DNA of 64,000 nucleotides, from the NCBI GenBank assembly GCA_021399435.1, contig JAJTUP010000003.1, positions 1,116,001 to 1,180,000 of the forward strand. Reading direction: 5' to 3'. The DNA comes from Diaporthe sp. PMI_573 (taxonomy: Eukaryota > Ascomycota > Sordariomycetes > Diaporthales > Diaporthaceae). Position 1 is the first letter of the stretch. Each line of letters opens with the position of its first letter. Of the stretch, positions 33,137 to 42,727 are shown one piece after another. The notes below the pieces were generated by a model. That model had not been told where the DNA came from. It saw only the letters and a program-made list of their open reading frames with translations, and ran no database searches. The translations under genes were made by a program, and so were the position numbers.

Positions 33137-36100
33137 ATGCGTCGCCTCCGCCACCACGAGGATGCAGCACATGATGGCGAGACGGACGACGGTCCGAGAC
33201 CGCGCAAGCTGCGGAAGCAGCGGCCGTGTTACAGCTGTGCAGGTCAGTCTACCAGTCGAAGACTGTTTCCGAGATAGGCGAGCCGCTAGAGAGCTGATCT
33301 TAATATGCCCGTCTAGAATGTCGTAGGTTGAAGATGAAATGCGACCGGCAAGGTAAGGCCAAATTTACCGTGACCCTCGTATACATCACTCAAGAGCTGA
33401 ATATGTGTCACATTGCAGTGCCGTGCTCAAACTGTGTCCGGAGACATCGGGTTGAATTCTGTGTTGCGGCAGCCACAACTAACACAGGGGAGTCTCGGTT
33501 GGTTCTGTGCACGCCCGAATAAGTAGACACACATTTCGGCTCACATGGCTAATGCTAAATCACAAGCCCTGCTGAGAACTCTGAACATGAGAAGGATGCC
33601 CAAGATGCGCGGTTCGGAAACGATCAGAACGCTTCGCCCGTCAATCCTGCCATTAGCCAACAGCCCGAGCATCATAGACATCATGGGCAACAGGTAGATC
33701 ATAATGGCAATCAGGAGGGACATGCGTCTCAACTTGAAGGCACCCAGGTGATCAACCCAGTGCAGCCAGACCCTCCGCAACCAATCCCAATACAGGCAAC
33801 ACCAAGCAGCCATAATGAGCTCAGCACTCTCGCCTTTCTTGCTCACGCGCTGGAGCCGTACGCCATGCAGGGTCCTTCCCCACGCGCTGCTGCTTCAGTC
33901 CCTCCAACGAGAGTACCTGAGGCCAGGTATAACATTCCCACCGGGGGCAGCGCCTCCAGCAATCCCGCCCGGCAGTCCATCGACGATGGACAGCACAGCG
34001 GCTCCCATGGAACTCTGATGCTGGGGAAACGAGGCCGATCCAAGTATCTAGGTCCGACCGCTGGGAGCGAATGGCTGAAAGAGGCAAGTTATCCACCCGC
34101 CTGGAAAAGCGAACAGCGAGCTGATCCATGTTTACATATCAGTCTGAGATGCAAGACGCACCGGACACTCCATTGATGACTCGAGCCCCTTCTCCAGAAC
34201 AAGCCCAAGATTCTGTCCCTCCTCAACTTCACCTTTCCTCTTCTCACTTCGCTCCCATCGGCTTTCCTCTGACCGCCTCACCGGCGCACATTAGCACCAG
34301 GGAGTTGCTCTCAAGCCTTCCCCCGAGGGAGGAAGCATGGACACTGGTCGAGTCGTACTATCGCTATTGCGCCTGGCAGTGAGTTCTGTAGATCGTAATT
34401 GCTAGGAAGCTTAGAAAAAGCTGACAAGCCCTAGTCATAACGTTGCTCCTAAGGGTCCCTTTGAGAAAACCTTTGACCGGGTCTATAAGCGCGCAGAAAG
34501 TGGCTCGTCGACCCCTCCCATAAATCCTCAGGAGATTGCGCTCGTGTTCATAATAATGGCTCAGGGGACCATGTTCAATATCGAGATGCCCGATTGTGAT
34601 TCCTCTGCCGAAGACTGGCTTCATCTCTCGGAACGTGCTTTGGTCAAGGGACACTTTCTCTCAAATAACACGGTTGCTGGACTGCAAACCCTGGTGAGAT
34701 TACGCAAAGATGACTCTCTGCTGACCATTCACTAATTTTGGAACGTCTCAGCACCTGATGGCACATCTGCAGTTGTACGTACATTCACCAGCTTTTCATG
34801 CGGTGACTGACAAGTGAGTAGGCAGCTTGATAAAGACAGGCGCGGTGATACCGCCTGGCCACTTTGGGGACTTGTAATGCGTCTGATACAAGCAGTGAGT
34901 GTCATTCTTGTAGCGCAGGTAGAGGTCCGGGCTAATGTGGTCCATAGATGGGTATGCATCGGGACGGTGACCGCTGGAACCTCCCGCAGGACGTTGTCGA
35001 GGAAAGGCGTAAGGTATTCTGGGAATGCAATTCTGCCGACATTTTCCAGGCACATTGCTTCTCAAGACCGTATGTATCTTCGCCCCTACACGTATGTGTT
35101 ACCGGGAAGAAGCTCAAACCAGATAGATCCGCCATCAATCCAGACCATTGTGATACGGCATTTCCCTCTGAGCCGACCAGGCCGAATGGGGAGAAGAGCT
35201 ACTCAATCCTCCGATTTGAGCTATCTCAGCTCTCTTCAGAGTAAGAATGTATCATGCATAAGTGTCGACCTTGCCACCTGGCTGAACAGGTTCCCAGGAT
35301 CCTCAATATGGCGATGAAGGTTCGCAAACCAGCGTACTCTGATGTCACCGACCTAGACCTGAAGCTGTATGCATCTCATTCCGTTATCTACGCGCAAGTG
35401 CTGAGGAAATCTAGCTGTGATTTTGAACAGAACATACCCTTCTCCCTTCGTTGCCGGGCTGCGCTCTTGGCCACGCCCTCTCGATACCCTCAGCTGGAGG
35501 CGGCGATCCAGGCATCTCCAGAACCGTCCCGGAGATCACTTGCCATCTCTTTCCAGGTCTTACAGAATTTCTTCTCCGCAAAAATTTGAAGAATTGGAAG
35601 CTGACAGACCCTATCCAGCAAACAAATCTTGCGCTGAATGTCTCCGAAACGATTATCAACCTCCATCGACCTTACTACGCGAAAGCACTCTACGACGTCG
35701 ACATCGTCGAGTCTATATATAAGCCTTCGTTCTACACCGTGATCGAACGTTGTGGAGTAAGTACACATCCGAAAAATCCTTCGTCGACAACTATCCTAAT
35801 CAGTGACAGATCATCATCAGCCTTGTTACCGACATCCATACTCGCTTTCCCGCTGTGAGCACTAGACAGTGGAATTTCTGGGTGAGAGAATTCTACTCCT
35901 GGCCAGAGACCAACGAAGCTGATGACATCCCTCCCAGTATCACGTTTTCAATTGCGCGCTGTGCTTGGGGACGCTGGTACTGCGCGATCCGAGCAACGTT
36001 ATGGCTGGCTTCGTCCTCTCCCAGATAGACGCCGCCATCAGCCTGTTCACCTCGCTCCTCCAGCACGGCGCCCGCACGCCGCGCTACAAGCGCAACCTAC

Positions 36101-36698
36101 AGTGGCTCCTGAACCTGCGCACCCGGGCACTGTCCAAGACAACCAAGGCGTCTGCTGATGGCAACGGGGCCCCACCACAGCGGGTCGTCGATCCGGACCG
36201 GCAGCAGGATGGCGACGGAGATGGGGATGGGGACGGCCATAGGGACCAGGACGAGGATGTGGAGCTGCTCGGATGGCGGACTAGGCTGATTGAGCGGGCG
36301 GGCCAGGGGCGGGGGAAGACTGTCAGGACTATCCCCCTCGCTGCTGAGACCCCGACTGGTTCTCAGATCACGGGTGCGGCCATGCCGAGTTCTTCGCTGC
36401 CTGCGGTTACCCTCGACTCCACGAATGACATTGTGAGATGGCTCAAAGAAAATTCAAATCCATTGGTGATCGGAGCTAACGTGCGTCCCAGCTGCGAGAC
36501 TTTTGGGATCCAATGCTCCTGCAGGATGTTTTTGGGCCTCCTAGCGATCATCCAAATGTGAGTGAGAATAAGGCGTTCAAATTGTTTTGTTCTCTTCTAT
36601 CTAGAGACTTTGGCAGCTAACGAAGCGTTCAGCCCTTTATGGTCAACGGAACTACATGGTGGGATCACACGCGAGATGGCAATCAGGCACGGGTCTAA
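33137..36698 (+). CDS. Zn(II)2Cys6 transcription factor, cluster regulator candidate
   Basis: Sixteen exons: 33137-33242, 33317-33352, 33419-33497, 33567-34083, 34143-34378, 34435-34693, 34752-34774, 34822-34894, 34948-35069, 35127-35240, 35298-35556, 35619-35756, 35810-35881, 35938-36432, 36492-36557 and 36633-36698; 886 aa. Spliced exons 1-3 give CAECRRLKMKC and CSNCVRRHRVEFC, an exact C-X2-C-X6-C-X5-C-X2-C-X8-C binuclear cluster. KYLGPTAGSEWLKE and the middle-homology region (WGLVMRLIQAMGMHRDGD, ERRKVFWECNSADIFQAHCFSRP) are typical of fungal-specific factors. The tail ends FMVNGTTWWDHTRDGNQARV. Intron 4 (34084-34142) is GC-AG. The shared divergent promoter and position in the cluster suggest it controls these genes. 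The start could lie further upstream. Confidence 0.85.
34084..34142 (+). other. GC-AG intron in the Zn2Cys6 gene
   Basis: 59 nt, donor GCAAGT (exact GC-intron consensus, preceded by GAG), acceptor ATATCAG, with GCTGATC as a branch-like site. It joins SEWLKE to SEMQDAP in phase 0. The nearest GT donor leads to a stop codon. Confidence 0.75.
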
Positions 36699-36838
36699 AA
36701 AACTCAGGTTCTTTTGTGCACACAATAGAGATTATCATTGGTTCTCAATGGAACGGTAACAATGTTTTTGGCTATAGATGACCCAAATATGAGTCAACAA
36801 ACCGAAATTGAGAACCAAGTATCTCGGCCGAGCCCCCT

Positions 36839-38202
36839 TCAATCACCGTTAACCTTGGGTTTCTCCATGATAGGCAAGCCGTCATCGTCAAAGTAGACAG
36901 GCACGCCATTTCGGAACGAGTACTGCAGAGCGGTGGCAATCTTGGCTGCCTCGTAGGCGTCATCCGGAGTACAAGTAAGGGGTTTCCCATCGAGCACGGC
37001 AGCAGCGAACTCGGACAGGTCGTTGAGGAACGACTTGTCATATAGGACGAACGCGTCCGGGGTTGTCGCCGTCCGCACGCCGTGGGAGTCGCGCACCTCG
37101 ACCCGGTTGATGGTCGAGTTGCCGTTCACGACGGAGTGGGCCTTTGTCCCGCACACGCGGGTGCAGCTCTCGAAGCCGTTGGTGAGGGTGCGGCCCAGGT
37201 GGGAGGTCAGGACCTTGCCGTTGGCGAACTCGACCATGGCCCACCCGTTATCGCAGTCGCCGTACTTGGCAAGGTCGCCGTAGACGGCCTGCTGTCCCAT
37301 GGCGACGACCCTGTTCACCTGCTTCTTGGGGTTCTTGAGGCCCGACGTGACGTCCAGGTAGTATCGGCCGATGTCGATCTGTGTGTGATGCCCGTGTCAG
37401 CAAAGCTTTTCTCGAATGCCAGCAGGATGCTGTCAGAAACATACGTCGTGAACGCCCATGTCGACGAAGATACCTCCGGACTGTGCAGAGAAGGTGACAA
37501 AAAACCCTAAAATGTGCGATCAGCATGTCTCGTCTGATAACTAAGGCGAAATTCCTGTCTAGTATGAGATGCTCACCAGTCGGATCCTGCTGATCAAGGC
37601 AAGTGGTCTCGACAGCGTGGATTTCTCCTAGCGTCCCATTCTCGACCAATTCCTTCGCGGCACGGTATGAATCGTCGTCTGGGGACAGGTCAGCCTCGCC
37701 CGATCTCAAGTAAAAGCAGAGACAACACTCACATCGTCGACAGAATGGGACCAGGAATTTGAGATGAGGCTTGGATTTGGCCTTTGCCAGCACCTCCTCT
37801 GTGGTTATGACATCCACAGATATGGGCTTCTCGCACATAACATGCTGGACACATATCAGCCTTGAAAACGATCTGCCAGTTATCTTGTAGGACCATCATC
37901 TGCTGGCAAACACTCACCAGGCCCAGGTCAAGACCCATACATATAAGCGGGGCGTGCGTGGCGGTCGCGGTAGAAATGAGGACCGCCTCCGCGCCGCTGT
38001 TTCTCATGCAGTCCTCGGGGTCCGCAAAGTACTTGACGGAAGGAGGTAGGTTGGCCGCCACCCACTCGTCGCACCCGGGCTTCGTGTCGCAGGCGGCGAC
38101 AAGCTCGATGCGAGGCTGCTGGAAGGCGAGGATGCGCGCGCGGATGGCGCCTAGGCGGCCGAGGCCGATCAGGGCGAGCTTGAGGCGAGGTTGGGTGGCC
38201 AT
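36839..38202 (-). CDS. Gfo/Idh/MocA family dehydrogenase (inositol/sugar dehydrogenase-like)
   Basis: Five exons on the minus strand: 37918-38202, 37733-37844, 37577-37678, 37445-37506 and 36839-37378, 366 aa. Residues 10-22 form the Rossmann motif LIGLGRLGAIRAR. MCEKPISVD (about 98-106) is the family's EKP motif with the catalytic-site Lys. DMGVHDIDIGRYYL (about 182-195) carries the conserved Asp/His pair. The family oxidises or reduces a hydroxyl of cyclic sugars, sugar acids or inositols with NAD(P). The RRYDDSYRAAKE and GGIFVDMGVHD segments look most like myo-/scyllo-inositol 2-dehydrogenases, but specificity is not proven. Only 140 bases separate its stop from the regulator's stop. Its upstream region has repeated GTCCG elements. 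Confidence 0.9.
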
Positions 38203-40172
38203 ATCTTCGGATGTGACAAAGGTGTATATGTGCAGGATGGTAGTGATTGCGCCAACCTGGGACCAGCCCGAGGAAGCTTAATAAACTGGCCCATGGTTGA
38301 GGATTCCTGAGAACAAATGCAGAAGTAGATTAGAGGCTGAGGTTGTAGAGCCCAGCCCTCCCGGGCGTGCTTTACTACATCCGGTCCGACTGTTATTGGT
38401 GATGTCCGGTCCACTGTTATTATGTCCGTTGGTGCGACATGACATGTCCGACCAACTAATACACATCCGGTTACCGGAGTAGGTGTGTATTTGTACACCC
38501 GACCTCGTTAGCTATGAGCATCACATGCAATAATCCGAACGGTTAGGATTGAGTGGTTGATAATATTTCTGATAGATTGTTGGCTGCAGAGCAAGTATTT
38601 AGACAGCCACTGCTGATGCAATCTTGGTTGGAGCCCAGAACTCCGACTAGGACTTCAGGAATGCGCCAGGATGTTCGCTCTAAAATCAAATAAGAGAATA
38701 TAATGCCCCGCTACAAACTTGAGATACGTGAATAATATGGACCGCGGTGTAATTGAATAGAGACATGAGTTCCAGAGTAAGTCTCCTGCATATATCGACA
38801 GATGCTGGTGCAAGTATTTTCACCTGAAATGTAATGGAAGCTTTGGCTGCAACCAGGATTAAAGTGCTTAAAAGACAAGGGTATAACCTCACAAGCTGTG
38901 GGACCTTTGTGGTTTGCATTTCTCGACCTACTAGTGCGACACCGGTACTTGAACAACACGTACTGGGGATTTTGCAGCCGGTCAAAAAAGCCGGTGCCTT
39001 TAAAACCAACATTGAACCTTAGGAATCACGTAGACCACGGTCCGGCTACAGGGATTTAATAATTCGCAAGATTTGGGAAGTATTAGCACTTTGTTGCAGA
39101 GAAAAACTAATACAGAAGGAGCGATCGCGAAGGAGCAGGCAAAACTTATGGCAATGATAGCGGGAAACATTGGTGAGAACAGGCAGCTTGGATGAACATA
39201 GCCCGAGAGGGCCTCAGAGCATGGAGACGTACTAATATACTATGGTTCTTGATCCTTTTGCAAGCATGGCTCTCTTTCCTATCTGAGTATTGATGATGAT
39301 TGCTCCAGTTATGGTAACCACCGGCCCAAGTCCTGCACATCTTTATGATGGCTTTGCTGTAATTATACTGTGTAAGACAGCGCAATCTCTCTGCCTCCAA
39401 ACATATAATGTCGTGCAAGATGTGTCTGCAAGCGATGTCATACACGGTAAGACATGCAGTCATTTATCTCCTTAAGGGCGTAGTGACACCCACCCAGTCT
39501 GAGTATGTCAGATGGCACAAAGAAGGGAACTTCAATAGACAGCATTGGGACTTGTATAGCACACAGTATGTATACAAAACACTGACTCTGACTTACCATG
39601 AAGCATCTCCTCTAGGCCTTAGCCGAAAGGCTCTGGGTGTTCAAGAAATTTGACCCATATTCTACAAAGAGGAAGAGAGTTCAACTAGCCTCAAGATATA
39701 CTATGTCATTTGTATCTAGGTACTATGAAAAGCCTACTAGCAAGACAGCCAGCCCACTATGTCTTCACAAACATCCTCAAATAACTGCGAGATACCTGTT
39801 GGATATCTGGCTGCAGGGTAACTAGTGTTTAAGTATAGATAAAAAAGTCCACCAGACAAAATACAATCCCTCTTTGCAACACTACTTTACGTGTCGCGGT
39901 TACTGGGGGTTGCTTTGGCTTTTACCAAATCTGTTATGAAAATGGTGGTACCATTATCTATTAGCGAACACCTGAATTATCAGCAACACAGAGATTTGCC
40001 ATATGTTGAAGCCTCATAAATGTGTCAAACATTTGGTCACAGTGATTAAAACATTGAGGTATTTCTCCTCATTTATTGAGAAAAGACTGTGACCTTCATT
40101 TGTTTTTATCCCGATACCCAAAAGCTTCGTATATAAAATCAATACTTCTCAGTGACTCTTTCCGTGTGCACA
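38203..40172. other. AT-rich intergenic block bordering the cluster
   Basis: The first 300 bases are the dehydrogenase promoter with GTCCG repeats. From about 38500 to 40150 the sequence turns AT-rich with many TpA steps and only short open frames. No transposon protein could be identified, although composition and position are those of a decayed or RIP-affected element. A fragment around 39480-39830 has the longest run without obvious homopolymers. Confidence 0.55.
38379..38471. promoter_or_regulatory. repeated TCCGGTCC / GTCCG elements upstream of the dehydrogenase
   Basis: TCCGGTCCGACTGTTATT (38380-38397) is repeated at 38405-38421 with one base missing. Further GTCCG cores lie at 38424-38428 and 38446-38450, and a CCGGTTACCGG palindrome follows at about 38467-38477. 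They lie 180-270 bases upstream of the dehydrogenase ATG. Confidence 0.55.
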
Positions 40173-41450
40173 CTACTCTGATACTGTATGCCATTTGCCG
40201 TCTTTGCCCTTAACTTTCACAACTTCTTTAACTTTATCCTTGTGTCTCCCGCTGGACTCGTGTCTGGTGGACTCATGTCTGGTAGACTCGTGTCTGGTGG
40301 ACTCGTGTCTCCTGCTGGGCTCGTGTCTCCCGCTTGAATTGTGTCTCCCGCTTGAATTGTGTCTCCCGCTTGAATTGTGTCTCCCGCTTGAATCGTTGCT
40401 TGGTGAGCCGTAAACCCTCTGATCATATGACGGCGATGCGGTTATGATCGACGGCGCAGGCTTTGAAGCTGTCGAGGGCGGGGCCGCACCGTACGGGTAC
40501 GCCCGCCAATTGTCATCACGATCCTTGCAGCACCACTGTTCTTTCTTCCAACAGTATTGGCGGCCATCTATAGAGCGCCAATAGCGGTCCTTGTGAAGCT
40601 TGTCCCTACTCGTAGGGGGGCCTAGGGAGGCACCATTCGAGACCTGGAGGCGGCCCATACCTGCTGTTAGTTGGTCCATCTGGTAGTATGAGTCGGATGG
40701 CGCGGTCGGAGGAGGGTACGACGGGTTGGAAGGTGTACCGCCGGTTGGGTTAGATGGACTCCCATCTCCTGTTGGTCGACCATAGCCAGAGCTTGGTCCA
40801 GGCTTGCTCGGGCCCTGGCCTGAAGATGGCGGCAATTGCCTTCTGCGTTGCTCCTCGATTTCGGCGTTTTGCCCACGTTGGGTCCAGTACTCTATCCCGA
40901 TTGCATCGGCAAGATCTTGGCAAGGCACGGGTTTCTTGATAGAACTGCAGAGTTTCACTGGCCCAACTGGCAAGTTCACATACGTGCCATAACACGCAAT
41001 TCTGAGGTTGCCAAGAGAAGAACGGTATCTATTCGTCCCATTCGAATGGACTTCAACGTAATCGGAGATGTTGTAATTGAGCATGTTCTGGCCTCTCGTG
41101 CTTTCAAAGAGGTAAATTGCTCCATCCTCGGCGCAAAGGCGGTTTGGCCGGCGTCGGTAGTTATTGATGACCTGCTGGGACCATACGCGTGTTGCGGGAT
41201 CATCTAGCATATTGTCGAACTTTTCGCCTCTGGGCACGGTTGATAAGAACAACATCCCCCCACCGGCTCGTGGGACGAACAGGGCAGCTACCAAGCGAGC
41301 CCTACCGGTATCAGTTATTGAATCTTGGAAAGTAATATCATCCGATTCAAGCCATTGGTAGTATTTGTTGCGCGAAAGAAGAGAGCGTTTCCCATGAGAT
41401 AGAGGTGGAATATTCAGAGGGCAGGCATCTGGCCTGGTGGAAAACGCCAT
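40173..41450 (-). CDS. unknown protein with minisatellite-encoded basic tail
   Basis: Single exon, ATG 41450, 425 aa, no recognised family. Residues 1-185 look globular (LVAALFVPRAGGGMLFLSTV, VWSQQVINNYRRRPNRLCAEDG, ISDYVEVHSNGTNRYRSSLGNL, and two Cys in VKLCSSIKKPVPCQDLADAIG). Residues 190-330 are Pro/Gly/Ser-rich linker with a small segment DRYWRSIDGRQYCWKKEQWCC that may be a fold of its own. Residues 350-400 are tandem NSSGRH and ESTRH repeats, then a Lys-rich end (KDKVKEVVKVKGKDGKWH). It has no signal peptide. An isolated position next to an AT-rich block and a repeat tail suggest a lineage-specific, fast-changing gene. Confidence 0.65.
   Translation of the reverse strand: MAFSTRPDACPLNIPPLSHGKRSLLSRNKYYQWLESDDITFQDSITDTGRARLVAALFVPRAGGGMLFLSTVPRGEKFDNMLDDPATRVWSQQVINNYRRRPNRLCAEDGAIYLFESTRGQNMLNYNISDYVEVHSNGTNRYRSSLGNLRIACYGTYVNLPVGPVKLCSSIKKPVPCQDLADAIGIEYWTQRGQNAEIEEQRRRQLPPSSGQGPSKPGPSSGYGRPTGDGSPSNPTGGTPSNPSYPPPTAPSDSYYQMDQLTAGMGRLQVSNGASLGPPTSRDKLHKDRYWRSIDGRQYCWKKEQWCCKDRDDNWRAYPYGAAPPSTASKPAPSIITASPSYDQRVYGSPSNDSSGRHNSSGRHNSSGRHNSSGRHEPSRRHESTRHESTRHESTRHESSGRHKDKVKEVVKVKGKDGKWHTVSE
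40241..40394. repeat. in-frame 18-bp and 15-bp minisatellite
   Basis: Four 18-bp units GTGTCTCCCGCTTGAATT at 40323-40394 (the last differs at its final base) are preceded by variant units, including 15-bp GTGTCTGGTGGACTC-type copies. All are multiples of three and stay in frame on the minus strand, encoding NSSGRH and ESTRH. Confidence 0.9.
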
Positions 41451-42727
41451 TGTCTATAGTATCATTATCATATTCGCCTCTCATCCAGACATCGTTTAGC
41501 TGTGGGGGAGACATCTTCAACAACTTTGAAAGTAGGCGATATCTGGGAGAATAAGGCTTGTCGTGATGGACGCTGTTTTGGACGTGTGCAGGTTCTTTCC
41601 TACGCGTATCTGAAGGAAGTATTAGATTTAGAACGCAAAAGAAAAAGACAAGTATTCTGTGTTCTCGTCCTGCGAGAATATTGGTGTTGAAAGGATGATA
41701 GTGAGCTACACAAAAGCAAATCAATCAGTTAAGAAGGTTATGAAGGCATCGATTTATATTCTTTGGCTCAATATGTGCTCCTACTAAAATTCCCTTGAAG
41801 GCACGCTCTGCGAGTTTTGCAACACATCATGATTTGAGCCCATGAACCAACACGTACTCAATGAAACTGTCAAGACCACCAACAATCAAATTTGTAACTA
41901 CCTATTGGGGTTCAAGATAGTTACAGACCTGGGCAGAGGCCAGTGGCCGCGAGGCTCAGTGCCTGAAAGAGCCAGAGGAGAAAAAGTGCACTGAGTGAGC
42001 TATGAGAGCTGAAGGGGGGGAGGTGGCCAAGATGGTGCTCCATGGCCCTAATATGGCCAACCATAGCTGAGACGCTCCTTGTCAAATTCGCATGGCCCAG
42101 TTGCTGGACTGAACCAGAGAACGATCCTGGGATACCTGGGATAGTTAGGTGCAGCCGTTGGTGGCACAGTGGTGTTGGTACGAAATCGGCGCCGCACTAG
42201 CAATCATGTCTGTCACACTTCTCGATCCTTTGGGTCTGGCCTCGTAGTTGCGGACTGAGAGCAGCCCATTTCAGACCGGGTTCGACGTGGTCGAAGGCAT
42301 GGCATAGAGTTACAGGCCGAACACAACTGCGCCTGTGTACCTCTCCGTTCGTTCTGGTTAGCCATGCTGATTCGTCCTCATGATCTGGCATCCAGACCTT
42401 GAAAGATGGGCTCTTGAGGTTATCTGAACAGTTTCCAAGACACTTGTGCAAATTAGGCTGAAGAAGTTGCCAGGCAGAAGTCATTGACAGAAGCACTCCA
42501 GATGTCACTGTTGTCCGACCAGATTGCCTAATTTGCCGTGGAGGCCGCACAGACGCACAGACGACCTGAATCTACTCATATACTGTGACTTGCTTCTCAG
42601 CACCTGAATACTGTACCAGGTTCTGCCGTCTCGTCCAGACGCGCGCTCATCATCACACCACAACTTCATCTGCCTTAAATCCTTCACGAGCCTTACTCCC
42701 TTGACCTTCTTCAGCCCACTTGAGGCC
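41451..42727. other. intergenic region, divergent promoters
   Basis: 1.3 kb between two divergent genes. It holds no recognisable exon or repeat; short open frames on both strands lack motifs. Confidence 0.55.

Noticed and set aside
24315..38202. secondary-metabolite (PKS/NRPS/terpene) cluster
   Set aside because: No backbone synthase in or next to the group; enzymes fit sugar or small-molecule catabolism better.
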